Positions 36,283-44,988 are shown, counted from the stretch's first letter. The stretch is 64,000 nt of DNA from Deltaproteobacteria bacterium (GCA_019309045.1 JAFDGZ010000003.1:21464-85463), one strand, 5' to 3'. The notes: generated from the letters alone by a model not told the origin. A program made the numbers and translations.

Positions 36283-36714
36283 GTGGTGGCAATCGATACC
36301 AATATTCTGGTGTATGCAGAGATCCGGTCCAGCGCACATCATCAGACTGCCAGGCAGATTCTCAAGGAATTGGCAGAGGCCAGCCATCCTTGGGCCATTC
36401 CCTGGCCATGCGTGTATGAGTTCCTTCGAGTGGTAACTCATCCGCGAGTCTATCACCCAGTCATTCCTCTAGACTTAGTACTGAGGGATCTGGGCAGAAT
36501 ACTGAATTCCCCCACCTTGGTATTGCTTCATGAAACCCCGAATCATCAAAACATTATGTTGGCAGTTATAAAAGAGGCGGGCGTAACCGGCAACCTCATT
36601 CATGATGCCCATATAGCCGCCCTCTGCCTGGAACATGGAATCAGCGAACTCATCAGCGGAGACCGTGATTTCAGTCGTTTCTCTTCACTGAAAGTTAGGA
36701 ACCCTTTTCATTAA
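36283..36714 (+). CDS. vapC: VapC-type PIN-domain toxin
   Basis: A 143-residue PIN nuclease. The acidic metal-binding residues are in AIDTNILVYA (Asp5), the Glu in CVYEFLRVV, Asp in LIHDAHIAALCLEHG and ISGDRDFSRF near the C-terminus. Such toxins cut specific tRNA or rRNA sites. It begins with GTG, three bases after vapB. The pair lies next to tRNA-Gln on the opposite strand. Confidence 0.88.
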   Translation: MVAIDTNILVYAEIRSSAHHQTARQILKELAEASHPWAIPWPCVYEFLRVVTHPRVYHPVIPLDLVLRDLGRILNSPTLVLLHETPNHQNIMLAVIKEAGVTGNLIHDAHIAALCLEHGISELISGDRDFSRFSSLKVRNPFH

Positions 36715-36768
36715 TTTTCTCTGATTTTTTCGCTTCTTTTGCTTCCTTCCCTAAGATTGAATAAAATA

Positions 36769-36792
36769 AAGCCCTCTTGCTGCTGAGGGCTT
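36769..36792 (-). terminator. Terminator of tRNA-Gln transcript
   Basis: On the minus strand AAGCCCTC (36792-36785) pairs with GAGGGCTT (36776-36769), followed by TATTTTATT. It starts ten bases after the CCA end of the tRNA gene. Confidence 0.75.
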
Positions 36793-36801
36793 CATTGGCC
36801 T

Positions 36802-36875
36802 TGGCTCGGGGGCGTGGATTCGAACCACGGTTAGAGGTTCCAAAGACCCCTGTCCTACCCCTAGACGACCCCCGA
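36802..36875 (-). tRNA. tRNA-Gln (anticodon TTG), CCA encoded
   Basis: The minus strand folds into a full cloverleaf of 74 bases. The acceptor is TCGGGGG with CCCCCGA, the D arm GTC...GAC, and the anticodon arm GGGGT-CTTTGGA-ACCTC with TTG at the centre. The T arm is CGTGG-TTCGAAT-CCACG, with discriminator G and a genomic CCA. A terminator follows immediately. Confidence 0.95.
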
Positions 36876-36980
36876 ACAGAACTCACATATTGTACTCGCT
36901 TTTCGGCTCAAGACAAGCTGAAATATATCAAAAAAGTTTGCCTGCAGAGTGTTCACAGAAGACCAGATCATGCCAATAGG

Positions 36981-37172
36981 TTACTTATTCCCTTTGCGGC
37001 TGAAAAATCGAAAGAGAAACTCTTCATCTTTGGGTGAAAGGCCAAACTTTTGCGCGGCCTTTTCAATCATGCTGGTCAGTGAACCGCATTTTTCAGGCTC
37101 ATACTGCCGTTTATCAGAAATCCACTGCACCGCCTTGCGGACGTTTGCCCCTTGAGGTGTAATATCCTCCAT
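36981..37172 (-). CDS. Hypothetical 63-residue protein
   Basis: A small soluble protein (MEDITPQGANVRKAVQWISD, then SMIEKAAQKFGLSPKDEEFLFRFF) with helical, ordinary composition and an AGGAA ribosome site four bases before the ATG. I cannot name a family. It follows the HNH gene by about 50 bases on the same strand and may be the last gene of that unit. Confidence 0.6.
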   Translation of the reverse strand: MEDITPQGANVRKAVQWISDKRQYEPEKCGSLTSMIEKAAQKFGLSPKDEEFLFRFFSRKGNK

Positions 37173-37224
37173 AAAATTCCTTTCCTGTCGCAGGTTTCTC
37201 GCTCATTCGAGTATCGGCCTGCCT

Positions 37225-37548
37225 CTACTCTTTACTGTTGGCGTCCACCTCATCAGCGAAACCACGAAGGTAATCCTCCCATTCTACAGGAAGCAGGTAC
37301 TTCTTTTTGGTGTTGCATTCTTTACAGACCGCGGCCACATTACCCTTGGTTGTCTTGCCGCCGCGAATAATTGGCACTATATGATCCATGGTTAAATCTC
37401 CGGGGTCGAAACGTCGGCCACAGTAGTGGCAAATGCCTCTGGCAAGGCGCTGCCGCCACCAACGGCTCTTGCGCAACTCTCTCGCCTTGGCGCGCTCTTT
37501 TCTTATTTCCTGCTCAGTTACTGTAATGATAAATGACATACGGCTCAC
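37225..37548 (-). CDS. HNH endonuclease
   Basis: The 107-residue protein has the complete HNH core: a CHYCGRRF zinc knuckle, LTMDHIVPIIRGGKTTKGNVAAVC and KECNTKK, with the catalytic His in DHIVP. A basic helical segment precedes the core. The GTG start overlaps the stop of the upstream Ntn-hydrolase gene (GTGA), so translation is coupled; an in-frame ATG follows three codons later. It closes the YhaO-YhaN-Ntn-HNH set. Confidence 0.88.
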   Translation of the reverse strand: MSRMSFIITVTEQEIRKERAKARELRKSRWWRQRLARGICHYCGRRFDPGDLTMDHIVPIIRGGKTTKGNVAAVCKECNTKKKYLLPVEWEDYLRGFADEVDANSKE

Positions 37549-38183
37549 ACCTTTGGCTCAACCAGGGTAAATCCTTCAGGAGTAACAGTGCCCAGGCGGA
37601 AGGGCGGTCCCACTCCGTGCCCAGCATCTGCCATTTGAGCCAGAAACTGCTGGGCAAAATCAAGCAGCTCCGCTAGAGGCCGCTTCTCTTCACACAATTT
37701 CAGCAGCCGCATCTCCCCTGAGAGAGTTCGCGGAATGGCCACACACATCCCGAACCTAATCTGCTGCAGAGGCAGACTAGATGCCTCGGAGCCCCACAGG
37801 ACCAGTTGATATGGCTGGCTGCCCTTCTTGAAAGAATAGCCGCCTACCAGAAAAAAAATTCTCTGCAATTCTTCGTTTTTTCTGGTCAATCCGGGGTTGT
37901 CAAGCAGGTACTCCCTGTATTGCAGGTTCAAGTATGGCCCAGCAACTGAAGTGATGCTTTCGATGTCCACCAGTCCTCGGCGGCCCACATAGCGCTGCAA
38001 TGATCGGCTCAGCTCCACGCTGATGCCCATGCCGCCACTGACGACGAAGGCATGACTGCCGAGAGAAAACAATTTATCCACCGGGAAATGCACAACCTCT
38101 TCGTTTGTATCCACGGCAGTGGCCATGCTGTCAGTGGCTACCATGATCCCCTCCGGGGTGATGCCGCTCAATATCTGGGTCAT
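37545..38183 (-). CDS. Proteasome-beta-like Ntn hydrolase
   Basis: A 212-residue protein with the proteasome/HslV-type beta fold signature: GITPEGIMVATDSMAT at residues about 7-22, KLFSLGSHAFVVSGGMG, then LSRSLQRYVGRRGLVDI. Removal of Met1 would expose Thr2. Counting from that residue, the conserved Asp falls at position 17 as in proteasome subunits, with a Lys at 36 near the usual 33. Peptidase activity is inferred from this. It is embedded between the YhaN-like ATPase gene (11-base gap) and the HNH gene (overlap). Confidence 0.75.
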   Translation of the reverse strand: MTQILSGITPEGIMVATDSMATAVDTNEEVVHFPVDKLFSLGSHAFVVSGGMGISVELSRSLQRYVGRRGLVDIESITSVAGPYLNLQYREYLLDNPGLTRKNEELQRIFFLVGGYSFKKGSQPYQLVLWGSEASSLPLQQIRFGMCVAIPRTLSGEMRLLKLCEEKRPLAELLDFAQQFLAQMADAGHGVGPPFRLGTVTPEGFTLVEPKV

Positions 38184-38194
38184 AGTCCTCCAAT

Positions 38195-41100
38195 CTAGTT
38201 CAGCTCATTCATTTGTCTGTGATCACCCGAAAGGCACTCTCCTTCCTGCAACTGCCACACGGACACGCTGTCGTCGAGATTCCTTATGAGTGCAACCGTT
38301 TCCGGGTGACAGGTAAAAAAGAGTATCTGGTTCTCGGAGGCCAACTCGAACATGGCCCTGGCAGCGGCAGCAGCCCTTTCGGGATCGAAGTTTACCAGGA
38401 TATCGTCCATGACGACAGGTAGAGGGCGAGCCCGCCTCCCAAATTCTTTAATGTAGCCAAAACGTAGAGAGAGGTAAAGCTGTTCTGCAGTGCCGCGACT
38501 CAAAGTGAGCAAATCGTTTTGCTTGCCACCGGCTTGCATCACCCTGATTCGTTCTTCCCCGGAGGGCGCCAGGATTTTTTTATATCTGCCTCCTGTGATG
38601 GTGCGAAAGAATTTCTCTGATTCCCGGACTACCGGCTGTTTTCTTTCAGTTTCGTAGACCTGGCGTGCTCTTCTCAAGAAGTGCAGTCCAAGGGCCAACA
38701 CACTCCACTCACGTGCCGCCTCTGTGAGCGAGGATATGAGTTCACTGCGTTTTTGTCGTAACAGCGCCAGCTCTTCTGCCGTTTCCAATCTTTGCTTCCT
38801 CTCATCCAGGCGGCCGAGTTGCTCACGCAACTGGCCAATCTCGTTTTCAAGAGCTGTCACTTCTCTTTGCTTTTGCTCCCGTTCGCTGCGCAGACTCTCG
38901 AGGGACGTCTGCCTGAGCTCATCCTGGAAAGCCTGTTGCTGTGGTCCTCTACCGCCAAGGTTTTCCAGACTGCTGAGGTGATGTCTGATCTCCGCCACAA
39001 CTCTCGATCTCTCCTCGAAGACCCTTGCTCGCTGCCGAAACACCTTCTCTTCGCTGCAGCCCCCCTCTGTGAACAGGTAGTGCAATTCTCTGTCCACTTC
39101 TGAAAGTTGAGTCTCAATCCGGGCAAGCTCATCGCTGGTTTCTCGAAGAGCCTCACTGATCTGTTCAGAACTCTGCTGGGCAGCCACTGCTTGCTCCAGT
39201 TCATGTATCATCCGGCTTATCATCGGTTCAATATCAATAGCATGTCCACTTTCTACGCCCACCTGTTTGGCTGCAGCCAATACCATCTTTTCGTAAGAAC
39301 TTACACTACCTGCCAGCGCTCGTTCCCTTTCTTCAAGATCAGCCAGATTGCGAGCCTGTTGCCAGAGGGTGCGAACTCGCTCCATGACTTCCAGCGTACT
39401 CGAGGGTGAGAGGTCAGTGGCCAACCCCATCTGTTGCAGCCAGTGCCCCCATCGCCCTTCTGCCGCCTGGAGATCATTACGTGCTCGAGACAGAGCCTCT
39501 TCTCGGGCAGACAGCTCTTCCTGGCAGCGTTCGAGGTCTGCCTTCATCTCCTGGCAGCGATCTCGAACTCGCTGCCATTGTTGCAACAGTTCCTGGGCAG
39601 CCTTGAGGCTGACCTCCATTTTGTCTATTTCTTCTCTAGAGATATTGCCGCTCAAACCCAGAGCCAGGCATCTCTCTCGAAGTTCTCTTTCTCTTGCCTC
39701 GACTCGAGCTTGACAGTGCTTTTCTTCTCTAGTCAAAGTATCCAGTGTTCTTGCCACCTCCAGAAGCTCCGCCGTTGTCTGTTCTACCTGGGCTTTTTGC
39801 TGCCGCCGCTGCCACAAGACAACGGCAAGCCAGCAACCGCTGAGTATAAGCCCCCCTATAGCCGCCAGCAGACCTGCAGCAAGATCCCCGTACCAGGCTG
39901 TTGTCCCCGTAACTGCAGCCGCAACAAGCACAACAATGGCCACGGACCACAGGGGCAGCCAGCGGCTAGCCGCCAGTCTCTCCTGCAAGCGTTCTTGCTG
40001 GCCTCGAAAGTCAGCAACCCTTTCACGCAGGTGTTGCCAGCGCTGCCGCAACTCCTGCCGCGATCGCAAGATATTCCGGAGAGAGCGCAATTCAAGATGT
40101 CGCCGCCAGAGTTCGTCTGCCTCCTTCATTGGCGGCTCCGGCATCTGCGCCAGAGTCCTGTCAGCCTCCAGCACCTTGATGCGCATCTCTGCGACCGATT
40201 TCCTGGCGTGCTCTCTGCTTTGCTCTGCTCCCTGCTTTGCTTGGCGGACTATGTTGAGCTCTTCCTGGAAGCGACGCACTTTCTCTTTCGCCTCTATGGA
40301 CCTGTCAAATTCGCTGATCCTGGCCAGGTTCCACTCGGGACCCAGGGCTCTGAGATCTTCAGCCAGGGCCTCTCTCTCTTTTTTCAGGCGGAGTCGAAGT
40401 TCAAGCAATTCTTTTCTGGAAGAGACAAAACTGTCAAAACCTCTCTCCAGCAGTCGGATGGCTTCTGCTGCTGCCAGCCATTTCTCGTAATCCGGTATGG
40501 AATGAAGTTTCTCCTTCAACTGCTTGATTTTTTCCAGCATTTCATGCTGTCGAGGTTGGAGCACCTGCTTTCTTTCCTGCAGTCTTTCCAGACGGTGAAT
40601 GCCATCCTCGGGAAAATCTTCTATTTCTGGCAGGTCTGCAAGTCGTTCTCGCAACCCTTCCATTGCTACCCAGTGCTCCCAGCCAGCCTCCAACAGTTTC
40701 AGTCGCTCCAGTCTCTGGCGTTTCCGCCGCAGCTTCTCTTCCAGTACCTCGACACGTTCAGCACTCTGCACCAGCTGCAGGCAGAGGGTATCATAGAGGT
40801 CCACTTCAGCTATCTCTCGCTTGATAGCCTGTTCCACCTGCCCGAGTTCTTTGAACAACTGGTTGATAACGGGCTTCTTGCCTCCTGGTTTAAAGAGGTT
40901 TCCCAACGAGCCCTGGAGCTTTTTTTCCACAGCTGCCAGCGACACCTGGCCAACGCCGGTGCCTGCGCTGTAGATGGCAGCCCTAACTGCTTGACTGTTG
41001 AGCGACTCGAACCGCTGCAGTTCGTTGAGACTGAAGGCAAACACTGAACGGAAGAGATCTTCGGTAGCTGCGCCAGTGAGTTGCCGTAGAATTTCCTCGC

Positions 41101-41419
41101 CTCCTTCGCTGCCGTCAGGCAGCAGTACTGTGACCGGACCTCGTTTGGGGCCGTAGTAGCGCGAAACCACGTACAGATTGCCCTCGTTGTCTATAAGATG
41201 CAGACGGCCTCCATGACGGCCGCCAGACAGGGGTGGATAGAGATTCTCACGACGCTGGCCTGGTGGAAAGCCAAAGAGCATCGTTCTCAGGAAGGCAAGC
41301 AGGGTAGTCTTGCCAGACTCATTTTTTCCAGCAAATACATTCAATCCTGGCGACAGGCCGGAGACATCCAGATTGCAGAAAACTCCAAAGCCGTCTATAT
41401 GCCAGCCAGTGAATCTCAT
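38195..41419 (-). CDS. YhaN-like SMC/SbcC-family ATPase
   Basis: A 1074-residue ABC-type ATPase. Walker A is VFAGKNESGKTTLLAFLRTMLFG (residues about 29-51). After residue 170 come two long coiled-coil stretches with a central hydrophobic double helix (LPLWSVAIVVLVAAAVTG...LLAAIGGLILSGCWLAVVLW, about residues 515-565) as in YhaN proteins. The C-terminal half-site has LSRGTAEQLYLSLRFG and LPVVMDDILVNFD. With the YhaO-like nuclease it should act on DNA ends, in the manner of SbcCD. ATGA overlap with the nuclease gene shows coupling. The central helices could anchor it to the membrane. Confidence 0.88.
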   Translation of the reverse strand: MRFTGWHIDGFGVFCNLDVSGLSPGLNVFAGKNESGKTTLLAFLRTMLFGFPPGQRRENLYPPLSGGRHGGRLHLIDNEGNLYVVSRYYGPKRGPVTVLLPDGSEGGEEILRQLTGAATEDLFRSVFAFSLNELQRFESLNSQAVRAAIYSAGTGVGQVSLAAVEKKLQGSLGNLFKPGGKKPVINQLFKELGQVEQAIKREIAEVDLYDTLCLQLVQSAERVEVLEEKLRRKRQRLERLKLLEAGWEHWVAMEGLRERLADLPEIEDFPEDGIHRLERLQERKQVLQPRQHEMLEKIKQLKEKLHSIPDYEKWLAAAEAIRLLERGFDSFVSSRKELLELRLRLKKEREALAEDLRALGPEWNLARISEFDRSIEAKEKVRRFQEELNIVRQAKQGAEQSREHARKSVAEMRIKVLEADRTLAQMPEPPMKEADELWRRHLELRSLRNILRSRQELRQRWQHLRERVADFRGQQERLQERLAASRWLPLWSVAIVVLVAAAVTGTTAWYGDLAAGLLAAIGGLILSGCWLAVVLWQRRQQKAQVEQTTAELLEVARTLDTLTREEKHCQARVEARERELRERCLALGLSGNISREEIDKMEVSLKAAQELLQQWQRVRDRCQEMKADLERCQEELSAREEALSRARNDLQAAEGRWGHWLQQMGLATDLSPSSTLEVMERVRTLWQQARNLADLEERERALAGSVSSYEKMVLAAAKQVGVESGHAIDIEPMISRMIHELEQAVAAQQSSEQISEALRETSDELARIETQLSEVDRELHYLFTEGGCSEEKVFRQRARVFEERSRVVAEIRHHLSSLENLGGRGPQQQAFQDELRQTSLESLRSEREQKQREVTALENEIGQLREQLGRLDERKQRLETAEELALLRQKRSELISSLTEAAREWSVLALGLHFLRRARQVYETERKQPVVRESEKFFRTITGGRYKKILAPSGEERIRVMQAGGKQNDLLTLSRGTAEQLYLSLRFGYIKEFGRRARPLPVVMDDILVNFDPERAAAAARAMFELASENQILFFTCHPETVALIRNLDDSVSVWQLQEGECLSGDHRQMNELN

Positions 41420-42726
41420 TGGCCCTCCCCGCCTATCAGTTCATCGAGGCACAAGGTTTCCGCTTCCCTGATCATATCAACGAGCTCTTCTTGTTGGGGC
41501 ATCTGCAGAAAGATTCGCCCGCGGCGGTCGTGGTAGAGTGACTGCAGTACTTCCAGAAGCCCTTTATAATCACCGCGATAAGATTCGATCACTCTGAGGG
41601 TTTCACCAATGAAGTCAGCAGCCTGTCGTCGGCTGGCAATGTCGATGGCGGGGCTGGTATGCCACACCAATTTTTCCACCCAGACCGGTTTTTCCTCTCT
41701 GAGGCCGGTTTCGCGGATCTGCTCGGTGAGGTCCTCCACAAATCCCGGACGGCGCAGGCTGGCATGCAGTGGCCCACGGCCGACCAGGGTGATTCGAACA
41801 ATGGCCGGCCGCGACTCCGCCTGGTCGCGGCTTTCTTCGCAGACCCTCTCCAGCGCCTCGACAAGCTCCACCTCCCGTTCGAGAGTAGATATATCAACCC
41901 TTTTGGACAACCAACGTACAGCGTCTACAGGTTCAAAGGTTACCTGCACCTGGCCGCTACTGTTTACCTCCACAAGAAAACAGCCTCGGGCTCCTGATTC
42001 GCGAATCTGGCGGCCCTGGGTATTGCCTGGATACCCGATGAAAGGCTGGCTATGCATTAGTATTCGCTGGCGATGAACATGCCCCAGGGCCCAGTAATCA
42101 AGATCAGCGCTCTGAAGATCTGCTATGCTCCGCGGGGCATATGTCTCATGAGCCGGGTCTTCGCCCACGCTGCAATGAAAAAGAGCTATCTGAAAAGGCT
42201 CTCGGCCCATCCTCCGAAAGCCGAGACCAAAGGAACGATCAATTTGGCTGTGCGGGTAGCTGATTCCGTGGATACGCACCAGAGGTTCACCTGCCACCGG
42301 CACCACTACTGACTCTAAATGCGGCCCGAAAACATACACTTCAGAAGGCCACTGCAGCGATGCAGACCAGCCATCCAGGGGATCATGGTTGCCGTGGCAG
42401 ACAAAAGAGCGTATGCCGGCAGCTGCCAATTGCTGCAGCCCGGAGTTGAATTTCAGCTGTGCTCGCAGGCTGCGATCCCGACCATCGTACACGTCCCCGG
42501 CAACCAGGACAAAATCCACCTCTCTGCGCAAGGCAAGATCAAGCACGTTGTCAAACGCTTGAAATGTGGATTCGCGCAGCAATCTGGCCATGCGGCTGTC
42601 TATCTGCTGCAGTCCATGGAAAGGACTGTCTAGGTGAAGATCCGCTGTATGGAGGAAAGAGAAGCTTTTCAAGATTGTCCACTCTTGCAGCAGTGCAGTC
42701 TGCGCTCGGCTAACCTGTGGTGACAT
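41416..42726 (-). CDS. YhaO/SbcD-like calcineurin-family DNA exonuclease
   Basis: Metallophosphoesterase motifs are in order: FLHTADLHLDSPF, LVAGDVYDGRDR, SFVCHGNHDPLDG and DYWALGHVHRQ, all needed for the two-metal Mre11-type site. Length is 436 residues with a C-terminal capping region. The frame reaches 42726, but a TTG at 42672 would overlap the stop of the YkgJ-type gene (TTGA) and place the start just before FLHTADLH; this is the more likely start. It is coupled to the YhaN-like ATPase gene. Confidence 0.9.
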   Translation of the reverse strand: MSPQVSRAQTALLQEWTILKSFSFLHTADLHLDSPFHGLQQIDSRMARLLRESTFQAFDNVLDLALRREVDFVLVAGDVYDGRDRSLRAQLKFNSGLQQLAAAGIRSFVCHGNHDPLDGWSASLQWPSEVYVFGPHLESVVVPVAGEPLVRIHGISYPHSQIDRSFGLGFRRMGREPFQIALFHCSVGEDPAHETYAPRSIADLQSADLDYWALGHVHRQRILMHSQPFIGYPGNTQGRQIRESGARGCFLVEVNSSGQVQVTFEPVDAVRWLSKRVDISTLEREVELVEALERVCEESRDQAESRPAIVRITLVGRGPLHASLRRPGFVEDLTEQIRETGLREEKPVWVEKLVWHTSPAIDIASRRQAADFIGETLRVIESYRGDYKGLLEVLQSLYHDRRGRIFLQMPQQEELVDMIREAETLCLDELIGGEGQ

Positions 42727-43358
42727 GCCTGCTCGTCAAACTGACGGCAGGACAAGGGCTTGATATTATGAATAGCACAGAAATAGAAAGGCTTGCCGAA
42801 ATACTGAAAAAGAAAGGGACAGACCTGTTGATTGACCACTGCTTCTCCTCTGAGGTATTCTTGCCAGTGCTCCGGATAGTTCACGCCCTCGGGATGCTCC
42901 GTGGGGACACCGCCAATCTGACAGCAGATGCCGCACAGGCTGCACCATTGTCCTGCAGGCAAAGGATGCTCGCGTCCATCAAGCGGCACACAGGTGATGC
43001 TATCCGAATTGAACCTGTGCTGAATATCCCAGCGAATCTGCACAAAGGCTTCAGAGTGCTGTCTAAGTTCTGCAAGCAGATGTGGCTCAAGATCTGCCCT
43101 GTCCTTGTTAATATAGAATCGCATGCCGTCAACATCGGCAAAATAAGTGGCGGCCACCATGCCCAGAGGGAAATATGGATCAACAAGTGCCCTCCCCAGC
43201 AAAGTACGGTCTTGCTGGCATGGGTAGCGCTGCAGAAGTAATTCCAATCTTGCGGATATGGAAACATCCACACCCCTGCGGCCGAGGCGAAGTAATTCTT
43301 GCTGGACTCGCGCAAATTGATGGAATAAATCAGTGAGTGAAATTTTTGCTGCGTTCAT
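42669..43358 (-). CDS. YkgJ-family cysteine-cluster protein
   Basis: The C-terminal half carries the cysteine cluster CSLCGICCQIGG, then CPFL, CAIHNIKPLSCRQF and CHH, typical of the YkgJ/CxxCxxCC family. These are thought to bind zinc or an iron-sulfur cluster, with an unknown role. The N-terminal part is helical and unfamiliar. I prefer the Met at 43358; the frame extends to 43418. It is the first gene on the minus strand before the YhaO-YhaN set and probably shares its promoter. Confidence 0.8.
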   Translation of the reverse strand: MNAAKISLTDLFHQFARVQQELLRLGRRGVDVSISARLELLLQRYPCQQDRTLLGRALVDPYFPLGMVAATYFADVDGMRFYINKDRADLEPHLLAELRQHSEAFVQIRWDIQHRFNSDSITCVPLDGREHPLPAGQWCSLCGICCQIGGVPTEHPEGVNYPEHWQEYLRGEAVVNQQVCPFLFQYFGKPFYFCAIHNIKPLSCRQFDEQACHHRLAERRLHCCKSGQS

Positions 43359-43599
43359 GGAATTCCCAGGTAAGTAGTGGTGCCGAGATGACATTGAGGC
43401 TCTATATAGCACATTCAAGAGAATTATTCATCAAGCATCTCCGCTGAATTCTTCTATAAAAAGCAATTTCATCTGTCATGAAAGTCGCATCTCACAATGC
43501 GGAACCCGTAACTCGCAAGCAAAAATTCTCGCTAGTTCGCCCTTGACTTTTGCAAACAAACATAGCAAATAGTAATGTAATCTTTACACCGTTCAGAAA

Positions 43600-43638
43600 A
43601 TGAGCGCTGCTATAATTATCGAGTTATGCTCTAGGTGA
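43600..43638 (+). CDS. Possible Ile-rich leader peptide (12 codons)
   Basis: ATG AGC GCT GCT ATA ATT ATC GAG TTA TGC TCT AGG TGA would encode M-S-A-A-I-I-I-E-L-C-S-R. Its stop codon touches the first base of the terminator stem. There is no Shine-Dalgarno site, and the Ile codons overlap the TATAAT, so leader and extended -10 promoter are mutually exclusive readings. I do not see a clear antiterminator pairing. Confidence 0.25.
   Translation: MSAAIIIELCSR
43608..43616 (+). promoter_or_regulatory. Extended -10 promoter candidate
   Basis: TGC followed by a perfect TATAAT (43611-43616) forms an extended -10 element without a good -35 box. Transcription would begin near 43622 and run straight into the terminator hairpin, giving a short RNA of about 50 bases unless termination is relieved. 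An upstream TTGACT (43543-43548) lacks a well-placed -10. Confidence 0.4.
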
Positions 43639-43670
43639 AAGCCATCCAGACTCGTCCTGGATGGCTTTTT
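43638..43670 (+). terminator. Intrinsic terminator in the leader of Liv-type system 2
   Basis: AAAGCCATCCAG (43638-43649) pairs with CTGGATGGCTTT (43657-43668), a perfect 12-base-pair stem with a seven-base loop and TTTTT at its end. No plus-strand gene ends upstream, so it should act on the following transporter operon or end a small RNA. The first ATG of the long frame lies inside this stem and is not the true start. Confidence 0.75.
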
Positions 43671-43735
43671 CAGTAAGAGGGAAACAATGGAACCGTGCCC
43701 TTTTCGGGGGAATTTCCTATTCAGGAGGTGGGATT

Positions 43736-44929
43736 ATGCGTCTGTTCATTATCTCAACCAGCATAGTAGCTTGTCTGCTGGCCTTTTTGTTGCTGGCACC
43801 CTTGTCCGCCTCGGCTGAAGCTCCGAAGCTCATCAGAATAGGCCTTACTGTTTCTGCCAGCGGCAAATTCGCCACCGAGGTTGGGCCTTTCCAGAAACTG
43901 GTCAAAGCCTGGGCTGCTGAGATAAACAAGCGGGGAGGAATCTTTCTCAAGGAGCTTGGCCGCAAGCTGCCGGTCGAAATCATCAGTTATGACGACCGCA
44001 GTGACGCTGCCACTGCCAGACGCTATTACGAGCGTCTGGTGACCATTGACCGCGTGCACCTGCTGTTCGGGCCCTACAGCAGCCCTCTTACCTTCGCCGC
44101 CAGTATTGCCGCTGAGCAATATCATGTGCCCTTTATTGCCATCTGCGCCAACTCGCCCAAAATATACAGCAGGGGTTTCCAGTGGCTGGTCTGCGTCATT
44201 GATGCTGCACCGCGGTACACCTATCGCTACTGGGAGATGATCAAGGCTGAAGGCAAGGCTCGCACAGTTGGCTTCGTGGTGGAAGACACCCTGCACCCGG
44301 TGGGCGTCTACCAGGGTTCGCGCCAACTTGCCGTGGAAGCTGGGCTTCGCGTGGTGACCAGTGAAGTCCTGCCCCCTGACAGCAGCGATTTCACAGCTGC
44401 CATTATGAAACTGAAAAAGTTCGATCCAGACATTGTCTATGTGTCTGCCAACATCCCCTTTGCCGTGGCCTTCATGAAGCAGGCCTATCAGCTAAAATTG
44501 TCGCCGCGCGAATTTCACTGCATCCATCACAGCGGCGTTTTTCGGCGGCCGCTCGGCAAAGCTGCTGAATTTGTAGTGGGGCAATCGTACTGGGCTCCGG
44601 GAATGAAGTACAGCAATCCCCAACATTTCTTGCGGCTCCTCCAGGAAGCTGGGATAAGCCTGGAAGACTATCCCTGGTCTCCAGCATATATGATGGCCTT
44701 TGAAATTGCTGAAGCAGCTCTGACACAGGCTGGCTCTGTCGATGCCGCCCAACTCATGCATTCCTTGAAAAACCTGAAGATCACCACCATAGGTGGTCCA
44801 GACTATTTTGCTGACAACGGTGTCGGTGCCATCAACACCTATCCGTCGCAAATTCAAGATGGCAAGTACCAGATCATTTGGCCACCGGAAGTGGCAACAG
44901 CCCCTCATGTTTATCCGCGGCCACAGTGA
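43736..44929 (+). CDS. Liv-type ABC substrate-binding protein (system 2)
   Basis: The frame from the Met at 43736, after a consensus AGGAGG, gives 397 residues. A signal peptide (LFIISTSIVACLLAFLLLAPLSASA) is followed by IRIGLTVSASGKFATEVG, LPVEIISYDDRSDAATARRYYERL and LLFGPYSSPLTFAA, the Peripla_BP_6 pattern also seen in the protein at 55.7-56.9 kb. The ligand is unknown. It heads a set with two permeases and no ATPases, so it presumably shares LivG/LivF from another locus. Confidence 0.9.
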   Translation: MRLFIISTSIVACLLAFLLLAPLSASAEAPKLIRIGLTVSASGKFATEVGPFQKLVKAWAAEINKRGGIFLKELGRKLPVEIISYDDRSDAATARRYYERLVTIDRVHLLFGPYSSPLTFAASIAAEQYHVPFIAICANSPKIYSRGFQWLVCVIDAAPRYTYRYWEMIKAEGKARTVGFVVEDTLHPVGVYQGSRQLAVEAGLRVVTSEVLPPDSSDFTAAIMKLKKFDPDIVYVSANIPFAVAFMKQAYQLKLSPREFHCIHHSGVFRRPLGKAAEFVVGQSYWAPGMKYSNPQHFLRLLQEAGISLEDYPWSPAYMMAFEIAEAALTQAGSVDAAQLMHSLKNLKITTIGGPDYFADNGVGAINTYPSQIQDGKYQIIWPPEVATAPHVYPRPQ

Positions 44930-44988
44930 CGCACGCCAAAGCGTGATTCATAAAATCCGGATCTGCAAGGGGGTAGGAGACAACAACT

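Noticed and set aside
36802..36875. tRNA-Gln as an integration site of a genomic island.
   Set aside because: No integrase, no duplicated tRNA 3' end and no composition shift were seen in the flanks.
39434..41047. A 537-codon open frame on the plus strand.
   Set aside because: It lies wholly antisense to the YhaN-like gene, has a Ser/Leu/Gln/Phe-rich composition typical of the complement of coiled-coil codons, and shows no motif.
43661..43735. N-terminal extension of the binding protein of system 2.
   Set aside because: The ATG lies in the terminator stem, and a consensus AGGAGG with a signal peptide start occurs at 43736.
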